From: Loripinus fragilis
Taxonomy: Eukaryota > Mollusca > Bivalvia > Lucinida > Lucinidae
Direction of reading: 5' to 3'
Length of the DNA stretch: 64,000 nucleotides
Assembly: GCA_964019695.1 (NCBI GenBank)
Contig: OZ026531.1
Location: 10,444,593 to 10,508,592, forward strand
The notes beneath the pieces are model-generated. The model searched no databases and had not been told where the DNA came from. It worked only from the letters and a program-made list of their open reading frames with translations. Below are positions 46,890 to 58,164 of this stretch, in pieces. The translations under genes were made by a program, and so were the position numbers. Position 1 is the first letter of the stretch, and each line of letters opens with the position of its first letter.

Positions 46890-48513
46890 GCCCCATTCTC
46901 ACTGTGCCGGTGTAGCCACGGTTCATCCCGATGCAGGACAGCCGGTATACCGTGATGCACCGGGACACATTTCATAAAAAATAAATTGCGTTCTCACTGT
47001 GCCGACGTTACCCCGGTATAGCCCCGGTTCTCGAGAAAGCAAGACACCGGTTGAGCCCCGGTTCACCACGGAGCACTTACGGTGCAGCACGGTGGAGCCA
47101 CGGTTCGTGCCGGTATACCCCGGTGTTACCCAGGTTGTTTACGGTGATGTCCCGGTAACTGCCGGTTGCGCCACGGTTACATGCCGGTAGGGCCACGGTT
47201 GCGTCCCGGTGCTACTCTACACTATAAAACCAGGATAAAAACGTGGAGTAACATCAGTTTTCTTCTGTCTCTATCGCATAACAGTTATGACACACATTGG
47301 ACTGCACAGCCATAAACGAGTTACTAGAGGAATCATGATCTGAGTAGCGAAAGCAAAATTGCCTAGTAACCTCGCAGCTCATTTGCATGACAAATAAGCA
47401 GAAGCAGACCTGTTTTCTTACGACGAGGTTTAAATGTTGTTGATCTGGGCCCAGAATTACAATGCCTCCTTAAAGTTAAGGAAGACTTAATTTAAGTCTT
47501 GATACTTCAACATGTACATTAAATGCTTAATAAATTGCCAAGACCGATGCAGTACTCATGGTCAAAGATATCATTGTGATCTACAGAAAAAATGAAACTA
47601 TTTTGGTTTTAATCAGTTTGGAAACGTTATCTTTCGCATCCTGGAAATTCAATACTTAACTTAAGTACTCCTTAACTTTAAGGATACATTGTAATTCTAG
47701 GCCCAGATGGTCTTGCTTTTTCGTAAAAATATATAAACACTTTGAGCGGGGCATGTGATTTCCAACAATGTGATATTTTGAGAAGTGTAGACTCAGACAA
47801 GCCTGTGCAGTCCCCAATTAAGCTGTAAAGTTGTTCGTTCAGTAGCTTAACAGTCATAGAATAATCAAGCGACAAGCAAAGGCTCTGATCAGACTGCGCC
47901 TAAGCGCAGGCTGATCTGAGGCTTTGCTAATGGCAACTACCACATTGTTGGAGATCTCATGTCGTGGCTCATATATGCTTGACTCTTCAGTAATTATAAG
48001 TGTATTTATTCATATTTAGCTTTGTAAATGAGCACATTTATACTGCTGACAATTTAACCAACTTGTGACGAATGGACTTTCCCATCCTTATCATTTGGAT
48101 GAATCCAATTTCATTTTAGATGCAGCAGGAGTGACTTTTCATTTTATTTTGCATTTTATTACATATACATAGGCAGTGGAACCACACGGTTTATCACGGT
48201 GGAGACACGGATGTTCCCGGATTACGCCGGTATCGCCCCGACGCCGTCCCGGTGGAGACACGGTTGCTCCCGGCGTCTTCCCGGTGTATCACGGTATTTG
48301 ACAGCCTTCCCGGTTACTCCCGGTGAGTCCCGGTTGTTTTAAACATTCTAAAACAACCGGGGACATGAGCCGGTTTAACACGGTTCAACACGGTTCATCC
48401 CGGATCTACAAGGTTGTCCACGGTGCCGCCACGGTTGTGACACGGTTCATCACGGTTCATCCCGGATCATCAAACCGGGGTGAACCGGCACCTTAAACCG
48501 GGACAGTGAGAAC
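46890..48513. mobile_element. 1.6-kb TIR element with CCGGT/CACGGT-rich subterminal blocks
   Basis: The left end AGCCCCATTCTCACTGTGCC and the right end, reverse-complemented, AGCCCCGTTCTCACTGTCCC are flanked by TTA on both sides. Subterminal blocks (about 46900-47215 and 48175-48505) are packed with short GC-rich repeats such as CCGGTATACCCCGGT, GCCACGGTT and CACGGTTCATCCCGG. These are far more GC-rich than the surroundings. The centre is AT-rich and carries the nested MITE at 47742-47970. A TTA target is typical of PIF/Harbinger elements, so a non-autonomous Harbinger-like element is my best guess. Confidence 0.75.
47742..47970. mobile_element. MITE family D, copy 1 (nested)
   Basis: The ends are inverted: GGCATGTGATTTCCAACAAT and CATTGTTGGAGATCTCATG. 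The internal signature GCTCTGATCAGACTGCGCCT and GCGCAGGCTGATCTGAGG forms a hairpin. Other copies are at 55671-55909, 56576-56790 and 62671-62895. Confidence 0.82.
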
Positions 48514-48937
48514 GGGGCTTTACATAACAATCAATTTTAAATTTCTTATTTTCTATAACTGCATCTTTTGTGAAGAAGTACTTTTTATCGATCTATTTGT
48601 ATTTCTGTGTAGTCTCCCTAAATTTAACAGCATAAACCGATAGCTAGGTGATGTGTTTATTCTTAGAAAAGGAGCAGCAAGAACTTAATATAGAAGGTAT
48701 TTTAGAATTTTAAGAACACTACGTCGCTAAACTTTGTAAGAAGTAGCGCATATACATGTTGCTTAATTTCGATGAACATCCGAAGGCAAATTAATTTAAT
48801 GTATATATCGGTAGGATATGTACATAAGAAAATGTTCTGACATGACTGAAAAAATTGACTGGGACGTAAAGCATTAACACAAGAGTCAAAACCACCACTG
48901 TATTGCTACTACTACCAACTCAATAATGGTATACTGG
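48514..48937. other. AT-rich, no gene seen
   Basis: It contains an isolated GACTGGGACGTAAAGCATTA near 48859, resembling the SINE tail, possibly a SINE remnant. Confidence 0.4.

Positions 48938-49003
<66 letters not shown>
48938..49003. repeat. (CAA)n microsatellite
   Basis: About 22 CAA units grading into AATAATAATGATGATAAT. Confidence 0.96.
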
Positions 49004-49005
<2 letters not shown>

Positions 49006-49194
49006 AATAATGATGATAATAATGCACAAATCGTGTACGTTGAATTTAGATAGAATCGATAATGTTCAAATACGCATTATATTAATCATTTAAATGACTA
49101 TTATTTCGATTATCGATATTACAATTATAACGATAATCACGATCACTAACTTTAATAAATCGATAATAAAACCAACAATCAAGTGACAACACCA

Positions 49195-49260
49195 CGCCAA
49201 AACGATGTCATATCAACGTCGATGCAACGACGTTGCATCGACGTCGATAAGGCGTCGTTT
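49195..49260. repeat. GC-rich palindrome
   Basis: CGTCGATGCAACG and its exact inverse CGTTGCATCGACG are separated by one base. Outer arms (CAAAACGATG/GCGTCGTTTTG) are partly complementary. Confidence 0.85.
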
Positions 49261-50550
49261 TGACGTTCACGCCTCGAAAGAGTAAGCACTCACTAAACCG
49301 TTATAAATCCGCCTCAGCCTATCCGGGGTAGACACCAACTGTACAACATCCATGCTCGGAACACTCACTTATTGATTGCTGTCCATTACACTGTATTCTG
49401 TTATTGTTTGTTGGAGTCATTATCGTTAGAACATATGCAAAATAAATATTATAATTTATCTAAGAAAAGAATGCTAGGCCGGCTCTCAAAATGGCACCTA
49501 CGCGGGGTCAGATCTGAACAAAATGCTGGGGTAACTGTGGTTACTAATTGAAAGTTGTTTACATTTCATCAAAACTTCGAAGTGAGGACGGAGGGTGACT
49601 TCCGCGGCATTTGCTATACTGCTGGGCAAAAATTATACAAACTTTGAATGCGTTGCAACACAGACATTTTCTGTCCATTTATTTAAGTATCCGTCTTATG
49701 TAATGTAAACACAACGTGTATCATCTCTAACTTCATCTGATTAGACAATTCCAACGAGTTCACCAATCTCAATAGAAAGCTAGTATATTTAATGTTTCAA
49801 AATTTGGATACTTGGCTAATATATATATTTATGCATTAATCTACATCTTCATGTGTAAGTTAACACACAAGTAATAGCGATTTAGTGAGTGTTTTACATT
49901 TCGTTATTAGAGGCATTTGCGCATAAGCGATAAGTACTGAATGCTCGATTAACTTCTTCAGTTGGAGAGCAAAGACGCTGATTAGACGACTGGCATGCCC
50001 AGGATGATCTTAGGCTCACTCAGTGCAGAGGTCATTTTTGTTTTGTTTTGCATTGCACACACTCAATATCAAATTTAACTTTTACTTTTAATTAATAGAG
50101 TTAATTTTTCATACATTTCTGTCAAAACATAATCCCAATGTAGTCATTGAAAGCGTCTCGTCGAGTCAATTCATGAACTGCAGTTTAGTGCATTAAATTA
50201 TACATTTGTCTCTGCACAAAAGCCAAGTGGTTAAACTGTAGTGTGGTAAAAGAAAAAAATGCAAAAAGTTTTATACACGTTAAACACTAACCAATTGCTT
50301 TCGCGGGTGAAGGGAACTTTTGGCCGCGAGTATACAATTATCAGACGTTTACATTTAAGGCAGATCACGTTGTAGGTTTAAATAAATTCCATTACGACAC
50401 CGGGTATACACATTTACAACATGCCGGAAGTTTCTCCGAACCTACAAACGGCATCATATGAAATTCCATAGAAAGGCGTTGCAACAATTATTTCATGTTC
50501 TAGAATGCACTATACAAGCATGATGCGCTTGCCTACAACTCGATAGTTGA
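49261..50550. other. No gene seen
   Basis: AT-rich with short direct repeats; no supported feature. Confidence 0.35.
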
Positions 50551-50746
50551 GAGCGCAGTGGCTCAGTGGTAGAGTGCTTGACTCGAGACAGATAGGCCGC
50601 CGGTTCGAGCCTCACTGGCGTCACTGTGTTGTGGTCCTTGAGCAAGACACATTTATCCTAGCTTAGTACTGGTTCAACCCAGGAAGACCCATCCCTGTTT
50701 AACTGAAAGATTGTTGATGGGACGTAAAGAATCAAATCAAAACAAC
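50551..50746 (+). mobile_element. tRNA-derived SINE, copy 2
   Basis: The head is GAGCGCAGTGGCTCAGTGGT (A box TGGCTCAGTGG) and the B box is GGTTCGAGCCTC at 50602-50613. The body has TTGAGCAAGACACATTTATC and GGTTCAACCCAGGAAGACCC, and the tail has GATGGGACGTAAAGAATCAA. It is better preserved than copy 1, with a pol III promoter likely still readable. It is not a tRNA gene, because no acceptor stem closes. Confidence 0.88.
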
Positions 50747-50839
50747 TCTAGTTAATCTGAAGCATGGCAATATGGTGTGCGTGTAATGCTCTAGTCACAA
50801 TAAATTTCTGTTCTCCAAATATTTACAGTTTCAGAGTAA

Positions 50840-51125
50840 GTCTTTAACCCTTTGTATTCGGTTACCCCTAAACGAGAACTTTAGCAAATAGTGAAGACTC
50901 TTTACAAACAGTGAAGACCCTGTTGAAATGCAGCATAATGCTGCATTTCATCAGAGTCTACACTGTTTGCAAAGGTAAAAAAGATCTTCAGACAAAAGAA
51001 TACAATATAATTTAAAATTGTAACCTGACACCCCTTTATATGTACAATGGACTGTCCCGAGTTAATTTATAAGATCAGAAGGAAGAACCCATTAGTATAC
51101 AAAGAGTTATTGAGTCTCTAGATTT
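50840..51125. repeat. Palindromic repeat
   Basis: AACAGTGAAGACCCTGTTGAAATGC... has a mirror part with ATGCTGCATTTCATCAGAGT and CTACACTGTTTGCAAAG. It is related to the hairpins in 35609-36113. The motif CAATGGACTGTCCCGAG also occurs, in variant form, near 44540. Confidence 0.6.
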
Positions 51126-51685
51126 TTGCAACTTTTCAAGTCAAAACCAACTCAATTTATTTTCATGTGAGCTCCGTTCTTGTAGCAGCTATTAGTACAA
51201 TATGATTTAAACAACTGCCTCTGCTGTCTTCCAGTTTTGTAAGTTCTCTCTATTTCGTAAATATACGAATTACAGATTATTCATACTTTTATACACACAA
51301 ATGAAATGTTCTAGTTGTATACATTTACCCAATGCCCATGCACCCCCGTCTCTCAGCATGCTCAGAGCCCATAAAGAGGGTGTTTTGTGCGTACCGTTCT
51401 TGGGGTAAAGTAAATGGTTAGGTAACTTTAGCTTAGTCACATAGCGTTATCTTTAAAAAATGAGTGAGTATTGCCATTTAATGCCACTTTCACAGATCTC
51501 ATAACAGCACAAGCCACCACGAGAAAGAGATCACAGCGTGAACACAATTTAAGTAAATCAACCAGCATTCTCTTTGGTCTGCCATACAAAAATGAAACTT
51601 TTACATAAATCAATCACCACAAATACTAATCTTTATCCTTACACTTGGATTATTGAAATAACTCATTCAAGTCAAAGTATTGTAA
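51126..51685. other. No gene seen
   Basis: No supported feature; a 60-codon frame at 51574-51756 belongs partly to the R2 copy. Confidence 0.35.
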
Positions 51686-51880
51686 AAGTGAGTGAGAATG
51701 ATCAGGAAATACCACAATCACACATTGCAGACCAACCCAAAGCATCGCGAGAGTGAGCCACATGACATTAGCAGTAACAAGACACCATAAAGGCAATTAA
51801 AGCAAAGCAACCAGCTCTCTGTTTCTCGTCAAGATGATTGCAAAACTAGAAAAGACACGAGGTAATGAATGCCAAAACGA
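51686..51880 (-). mobile_element. R2 retroposon, 5'-truncated copy
   Basis: GTGAGTGAGAATGATCAGGA, AATACCACAATCACACATTG and AAAGCAAAGCAACCAGCTCT. Confidence 0.78.
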
Positions 51881-52247
51881 ATACCAAACAATGAAACCCC
51901 CAAAACAATGGGCGTAACATAAAACACTAAATCATCAATTATTGAACCTTAGAATGCCTTTAAAATCCTCCGCTAGCCATTCGTCTACAAATGAAGTGTA
52001 TCATGAATGTAACGGTTTCATCAAATATAATGATATGTCCAGATATACAAAAAATTTAAGCATAAAATTGTGAAAAATTATTTGATTATCAGTTTAAACA
52101 TTGGTTTTGGATGCTCAAAATAACGATCTCATTGAGACGTTTCTATATCTAATTTGACCTCAATGTTCAGAAATAAGTCAGAAAGCCTTAGTGTGAGCTT
52201 AACAACATATAAAACCATCAAGCCACATCTGCCGGCAGACATAGTAA

Positions 52248-52425
52248 AAATAGTAAGTGAGTATGAACAGGAAATACCACAATCACAAACTGCAGACAAA
52301 CCCATGGCACCGCGAGGAAGAGCCACACAACACTCACGGGAGACCAGGAAGGCAAACCAAGCAAAGCAACCAGCTCTCTTTTCCCCATCAAGATGATTGC
52401 AAAACTAGTAAGCCTAGATCAGGTT
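52248..52425 (-). mobile_element. R2 retroposon, 5'-truncated copy
   Basis: ATAGTAAGTGAGTATGAACA, GGAAATACCACAATCACAAA, CATGGCACCGCGAGGAAGAG and GCAAAGCAACCAGCTCTCTT. Confidence 0.8.
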
Positions 52426-52594
52426 TTAATCAGATTGAGCTTAACAACATATGTGTTTTACAACAGCATTATCCAGGTCGATAATTTGGCAATTTAAACA
52501 TATTTAAACCAACCACATCTTCCCTTCTGGTGGCTGAAGCTGCCGTCCCTTCTATGCTGTAAGATTGTGTTGTTTGTTGTCGTTGCTTCCAATA

Positions 52595-52660
52595 TATGTG
52601 CGGGCTGTGGGTTGGTCTGCGGTGTATGATTGTGGTATTTCCTGGTCATACTCACTTACT
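52595..52660 (+). mobile_element. R2 retroposon, 3' fragment adjoining the 141-bp array
   Basis: TGTGGGTTGGTCTGCGGTGT, then ATGATTGTGGTATTTCCTGG and a CACTTACTTTTTT tail. Confidence 0.7.
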
Positions 52661-53790
52661 TTTTTATAATGGTTGGTCCTGGCTAAATAATCGATACCCT
52701 TGTGTCATTTGGCAATACTTTTTAAGAAAGAGAGAGATCTGGTTCCTTTACTTTAATTGTATTTAGATGTGTTTTTGTTCTTCATTGTTCCATTGGTGCA
52801 ATGTTGGTCCTGGTTAAGTAATCGATACCCCTGTGTCCTTTATGTTTGACAATTATCTCGTTGAGAAATAGAGCGAGCTGGTTGCTTTACTTTAATTGTA
52901 TTTTAGATGTGCCTTTGTTCTTAATTGTTCTTATCTTACAATGTTGGTCCTGGTTAAGTAATCGATATCCTTATGTCTTTTATAGTTTGACAACCATCTC
53001 AATGAGAAAAAGAGCAATCTTTTTGCTTTACATTAATTGTATTTTAGATGTGTCTTTGTTCTTCAATGTTCTTATGATGTCATGTTGGTCCTGGTTCAGT
53101 AATCGATATCAGTGTGGCTTATATAGTTTGACAACCATCTCATTGAGCAAAAGAGCAATCTTGTTGCTTTACATTAATTGTATTTTAGATGTGTCTTTAT
53201 TCTTCATTGATCTTATGATGTCATGTTGGTCCTGGTTAAGTAATCGATATCATTGTGGCCTTTATAGTTTGGCAACCATCTCATTGAGAAAAAGAGCAAT
53301 CTTGTTGCTTTACATTAATTGTATTTTAGATGTGTCTTTGTTCTTCATTGTTCTTATAATACCATGTTGGTCCTGGTTAAGTAATCGATATCATTGTGGC
53401 CTTTATAGTTTGACAATTATCTCAATGAGAAAGAGAGCGAGCTGGTTGCTTAACTTTACTTGTATTTTAGATGTGTCTTTGTTCTGAATTGTTCTTATGA
53501 TGTCATGTTAGTCCTGGTTAAGTAATCGATATCATTGTGGCCTTTATAGTTTGACAATTATCTCATTGAGAAAGAGAGCGAGCTGGTTGCTTAACTTTAA
53601 TTGTATTTAGATGTGTCTTTGTTCTTAATTGTTCTTATGTTACCATGTTGGTCCTGGTTAAGTAATCGATATCATTGTGGCTTTTCTAGTTTGACAATTT
53701 TCTCATTGATAAAGAGAGGGATCTAGTTGCTTTACTTTAATTTTATTTTGTTATATATATCTGTGTCTCTTTTTTCTCTTTTTTTCGTGC
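52661..53790 (+). repeat. Eight-unit tandem array, ~141-bp period, derived from R2
   Basis: TTGGTCCTGGTTAAGTAATC starts units at about 52673, 52804, 52944, 53085, 53226, 53367, 53508 and 53648. Each unit carries ATCTCATTGAGAAAGAGAGC, GAGCTGGTTGCTTTACTTTA and TTGTATTTTAGATGTG. The middle part is the R2 internal sequence (inverse of AAGTAAAGCAACCAGCTC). Because 141 is a multiple of 3, a 213-codon frame runs through the array. I treat it as a by-product. Confidence 0.87.
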
Positions 53791-53885
53791 CTCTTCCCCT
53801 CTGTGGGTAAGCTCTCTAAGATGTCATTGGTAAGTCTCTGATCTGTGGGTGTGGCATTTTCTTGTCATACTCATGGTTTCTCTTT
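53791..53885 (+). mobile_element. R2 retroposon, 3' fragment
   Basis: GTGCCTCTTCCCCTCTGTGG, TCTCTGATCTGTGGGTGTGG and CATTTTCTTGTCATACTCA. Confidence 0.6.
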
Positions 53886-54007
53886 AAGTTTCCAGTTATT
53901 CTCACGAGCTGGAAGTGATCATGGCATTGGTCGGGTTTTTTAAAACCAAATTCCCCTAACAATTCGACACGAGACTTAGCAGATGTCGACCCCCCAAAAT
54001 TACATAT

Positions 54008-54008
54008 T

Positions 54009-54055
<47 letters not shown>

Positions 54056-54083
54056 TAGTCAGTAAGTAAGTAGGTAAGTAAGG
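54008..54083. repeat. (TAAG)n microsatellite
   Basis: Tetranucleotide TAAG/AAGT repeat with a few substitutions. Confidence 0.95.
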
Positions 54084-55019
54084 ACTATATTTATCGAGGG
54101 TTACAGGATTTAGCACATACATAGATTTGCATAAGTAGCTAATCTTCCATGAGGCCCTTATTGGTAATTCGAATTCATCTTTGCATAGGGGAAATAACAA
54201 ATTATAAGACAGAAGTTCTGGAAAGTAGCTATCAGATTAAGCCCATTGACTAACTGAATGATATTTTCATGTTGTTAAAATCAAGCTTATAAATTGGGTC
54301 TCGTCGTGGGAAAACTTAATTCTATTGTATGCAAACAACAAAGGTACGTCTAGTCTGCGCAGCCGCGTAGTCTGATCAGCACATTTTGTTATTCGATTAT
54401 ATTTTACTTTTATTTCATTTTTGCTCAAGGCGCAGGCATTAAAAATTCATTGGGAACATTTCAAAGACAATTCGTCAAACTACCAAAATGATTCTGGTCT
54501 TCAAGTATAAAGAGAGTTACATTTTTTCAACCTAACCAAGAAACTGATCAGAATGAATTTCATATCATCTTAACACAATTTCGAATGATTTGTATTATTG
54601 ATATAACAGCCGTCTGAAGTAGTCAATTTCAAAATAGCTTAGAAATCTCGCCCCACAATGGAATGTCATTTTTTCTTTTAAATTTGACAAATTTTGACAT
54701 AATCATTTGACATAAAATCATCCTATACACATCGGAATTTTTGGGCGTGCATGCAGTTTCAAATTCTGATATGCAATTCATTCCCCAATGATGAGCATAT
54801 TGGGAATGGTGAGAGCGGCTTATGGCTGGGACCGACTTTTGAACTTTTTTACTGTCAAAATGAGAGGAAATTAGCAAAATATGAAACCTGAGCAGAACCT
54901 ATTTTTACATTTACGCGACTGTCAAGCTTAAATAACAATGTGTCTGTAGATTGCATTTGCCCCCTTTCGATTTCAATGCCAATGCCTTTAAACATCTACT
55001 GTAGAGTATAATTGTACTG
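54084..55019. other. No supported gene; one weak frame
   Basis: A minus-strand frame at 54629-54877 reads HHSQYAHHWGMNCISEFETA and ends KFKRKNDIPLWGEISKLF. It has a GACAG just upstream and could be a terminal exon or pseudogene, but nothing confirms it. Confidence 0.3.
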
Positions 55020-55275
55020 GTATTATTAACCCATATTCTCGCAGCCTGATTCAGCTTATCTCTTACCCCGCCACTATTTTTGTCCTAAAATGTCGTCTGC
55101 TTTTTTGTCCGCTGCATATATTCAATCGCACTTCAGACTAGATTTGTTTCAGGGAACCGCATTTATATTGCTCCCAAGGGAGCAGTCTGATCTTGGTTCA
55201 TATTGGTTGCAATATATGCTATCTAAGAATATAAGCAGACGAGAGGAGCACTTCTTTTGTAGTTATCACTTTCAC
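55020..55275. repeat. Palindromic repeat with GGGAGCAGTCTGATC core
   Basis: TTGCTCCCAAGGGAGCAGTC forms a hairpin, with AAAATGTCGTCTGCTTTTTT upstream. It is related to the element at 58770-59015. Confidence 0.55.
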
Positions 55276-55424
55276 TAGAGGGCGTCGTGACGATCATTCA
55301 GTAAACATGACAAAACAAACATGTAAACAGATGATAAACTTAGCTTTGATGAGGTATAAGGGGAGAAGCAATGGTTTTATCCTACTTATTTCTTATTAAT
55401 GGCATACCTACGGTAATACTCTCA

Positions 55425-55580
55425 ATCTAAAAAAAAGAGGACCCACCCCCACAATTAAAAAAAAAAACCCAAGAAAAACAAAGCCAAAAAAACAAAAAAA
55501 AACAATAACAATAAACAAAAATCAAAAATAATAATAAAAAATATAATAAATACACCCACAAAAACAACAGAAAAACGAAA
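55425..55580. repeat. A-rich low-complexity tract
   Basis: Mostly A with scattered C, G and T; no gene. Confidence 0.8.
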
Positions 55581-55670
55581 AGAAATAGCAACTAAAGCAA
55601 ACATGGATACTTTGGAAACACTGATAGTACCAGAGAAATTGGAAAAGAGGAGTCAGGTCATTAGAATAAT

Positions 55671-55909
55671 TGAGCCGTGGCATGTGATTTCCAACAATGT
55701 GGCATTTTGACAAGTGTTGAATCAGATAAGCCTCTGCAGCCTCTTTTTAAGCTTAGAAACTCCATATGGTGTTCAGTCAGTAGCTTAACACTCATCGAAT
55801 ATTCCAGCGACAAGCAAAGGCTCTGATCAGACTGCGCGTATGCGCAGGCTGATCTGAGGATTTGCTGATCGCACATATCACATTGTTGGAAATTTCATCT
55901 CGTGGCTCA
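55671..55909. mobile_element. MITE family D, copy 2
   Basis: The ends TGAGCCGTGGCATGTGATTT and the inverse of AATTTCATCTCGTGGCTCA are both present, so this copy is complete. Confidence 0.85.
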
Positions 55910-56007
55910 ATTGGTCTGTTGCTGCAACCATCACACCATCGCCTTCTGCTAGAGCCCATTAAGGTTCTGACCAAACCAAAAATGTACATGTTAGAAAGGT
56001 TTTGATA

Positions 56008-56395
56008 AAGTAAGGAAGAATGCAAAGGTCAAGAATCGATACAATCAAGTACCATACCTGATCCAGGACACCACACGAAAAAGTGACAAATACACAAGAA
56101 AACATCACGTACAAGAGAGCCAAGAAATTTGCCTTTTCCCAGCAGGTGACCAAAAGGTTACAAAGAACAGACATGGCAGCGTGACAGGCACGAAACATAA
56201 ATAACAAAAAGATCCACAAAAGAAGCACCGCATTGGAACGGTCAGTATAAATATTTTGACTGGAGAGCTTAAGCTAGTTTTATGGTACCAACCCCACCCT
56301 TATTTCTGATGTGGATCAAGACAAAAAGATGTTTGGTTTGCATGAAAGATCACAAACAAAATAACCTGTGTGCCCAGCAAAGACTCAGATAAGTC
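56008..56395 (-). mobile_element. R1 retroposon, long copy
   Basis: AAGTAAGGAAGAATGCAAAG, ATCGATACAATCAAGTACCA, CCAGCAGGTGACCAAAAGG and TTCTGATGTGGATCAAGACA, ending near AGCAAAGACTCAGA. Confidence 0.78.
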
Positions 56396-56575
56396 TAGAC
56401 ATCCGTCGGGTCTGTTCAGAGTTTTCACTGTCCGCATAAGAACATAGAGTCACACTTGAGTACACAGAGAAGACTTTGAATTGTTTAGCTACATGTAAGA
56501 TGGACATTGTCATTCATGTCATTTTGTTGGTTTTATCATGTCCATAGGCCCAATCCAACAAAAGTGATCCGCGAC

Positions 56576-56790
56576 ATGTTTGACATTTTGACAAGTGTGG
56601 ACTCAGACGAGCCTATGCAGCCTCCTTTTAAGCTTAGAAACTCCAAATGATGTTCAGTCAGTAGCTTAGCAATCATAGAATAGTCAAGCGACTAGCAAAG
56701 GCTCTGATCAGACTGCGCGTATGCGCAGGGTGATCTGAGGCTTTGCTGGTCGCACATACCACATTGTTGGAAATCTCATGCTATGGCTCA
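56576..56790. mobile_element. MITE family D, copy 3 (left end eroded)
   Basis: GACATTTTGACAAGTGTGGA, GCTCTGATCAGACTGCGCGT and ACATTGTTGGAAATCTCATG. Confidence 0.8.
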
Positions 56791-57209
56791 AGTGATAAGC
56801 GTAAAATCGAGAATATTTTCTTATCCTTTAATTTTAATATACTTTGTATGGTTACTCGAAAGTACCGTCTCAGTGAGACGGGAGGCGGTTCTTTTAAATA
56901 CCCTCAAGATATGTTTTGGTTAAGGAATAAGAAAACTATTTTTAATCAGACGCTATCATAAAATTGTCTGATTATCTAGTTGACATGCAGTTTTAGATTC
57001 AATGAATGAGTGCACTTAGTCAAACTTGTCCTGTGCCTTTAGTACAGTCCTTCTTTGTGCTTGGGAGCAGCGTTGGTTCTGACGAGTCTGCGCTTTTGCT
57101 GCTCGCTTATACATTACAAGATACTACAAACTTGCTGCAAAATGCAGCAAAATGATGCACGGCGAAAAACACATCTCTGCTTGCTATGTATAAACCAAAT
57201 TTCACTTAC

Positions 57210-57379
57210 ATTTTCTTTCACTTTGTTTCGACTAACCGTTTCAGCAATTAGTTTACACCATTTTTGCATTATCTGTTGGTTGTCAGCATAAACATTGTAA
57301 ATTTTTGAAAACCCTGCAAGCAGATCCGCTTCAATCATTGTTTTTAAAAAAATCATATTTGAAAGGGGGTTCTGGTTAC
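57210..57379 (-). CDS. Candidate internal exon of an unrecognised gene
   Basis: It is bounded by AAATACAG (exon starts at 57379) and a strong GTAAGT donor (exon ends at 57210). Two leading bases are followed by 56 codons: NQNPLSNMIFLKTMIEADLL, AGFSKIYNVYADNQQIMQKW and CKLIAETVSRNKVKEN. It is helical and amphipathic in composition, perhaps an armadillo/HEAT-like helix pair, but that is a guess. An alternative GTTAGT donor lies 27 nt earlier. No family was recognised. Confidence 0.4.
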
Positions 57380-58164
57380 CTGTATTTTAAGAATTGATTA
57401 TTTGCAGACTGGGAACTAGCAGATATTTGCAAAATGGTGCATATACATGTTCTAAAATACATTTGTGATGCCGCCAAAATATGTTTAAAAAGGCAACAGA
57501 AGAGCAATAAAAAACACATTAGAACCAACAGTTTTGTAGATGATCAGCTGACATGTTTTCCTAGTTGATACTTTGTTAGCAAATTTAAACTGTGGAAATA
57601 TGTATTCATAGGAAAGTAACATGTAATTTACCATGCGTTGTACAGGAAATTAAATTCAAGCATATGGTTTAAATTTTCGTCATATAGAAGCGTTTCTGTC
57701 GCGAAAGAAGCATTTTTAGTAGCCTGATTAGCACTCTCAAATTAGTTTTGGGCCAAGATGTCCAATTACCGCTAGAAAGTGCGCATTCGCTGTTTAGCTA
57801 TACCCCACCCGTCGTTTTGCTTTGAATAAACAAACGGTACGATACTGAAAATGCTCCCCATCGTTAGATAATGATAAAATAAAAGATGCCTTTCAATCCG
57901 AAAATAATACATTTACGTAAAAATACACATTATAATTGTTTTGCTAAAATAGTGCGCTGTCTTCACTAATCAATATGCAATGAATTTATTAGAGTCCGTT
58001 TTTGTAATCGCATAATGATCCGCAAATTTCGCTTTAAATTGATTTATGTCAAAAACAAAACAGCACAACGGGAAGGAAAATCGGCGATGAAAGAGGCTGC
58101 AACAATTTGAAAATCAACAAATAAGCACGGCGTGATACACCCTGCTATTTAAAGCCATGCTTAC
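57380..58164. other. No gene seen; possible intron
   Basis: If the two minus-strand exon candidates on either side are one gene, an additional phase-0-in, phase-1-out exon is needed here. I did not find a convincing one. Confidence 0.3.

Noticed and set aside
46890..48513. CCGGT/CACGGT blocks as a CpG-island promoter
   Set aside because: They sit symmetrically inside terminal inverted repeats with a TTA duplication, so a transposable element explains them better.
50551..50625. A functional tRNA gene
   Set aside because: A and B boxes are present but no acceptor stem closes, and the sequence continues into a SINE body shared with 24481-24690.
52846..53487. 213-residue plus-strand frame with 47-residue hydrophobic repeats
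   Set aside because: It follows from the 141-bp period of an R2-derived tandem array; no start context or splice support.
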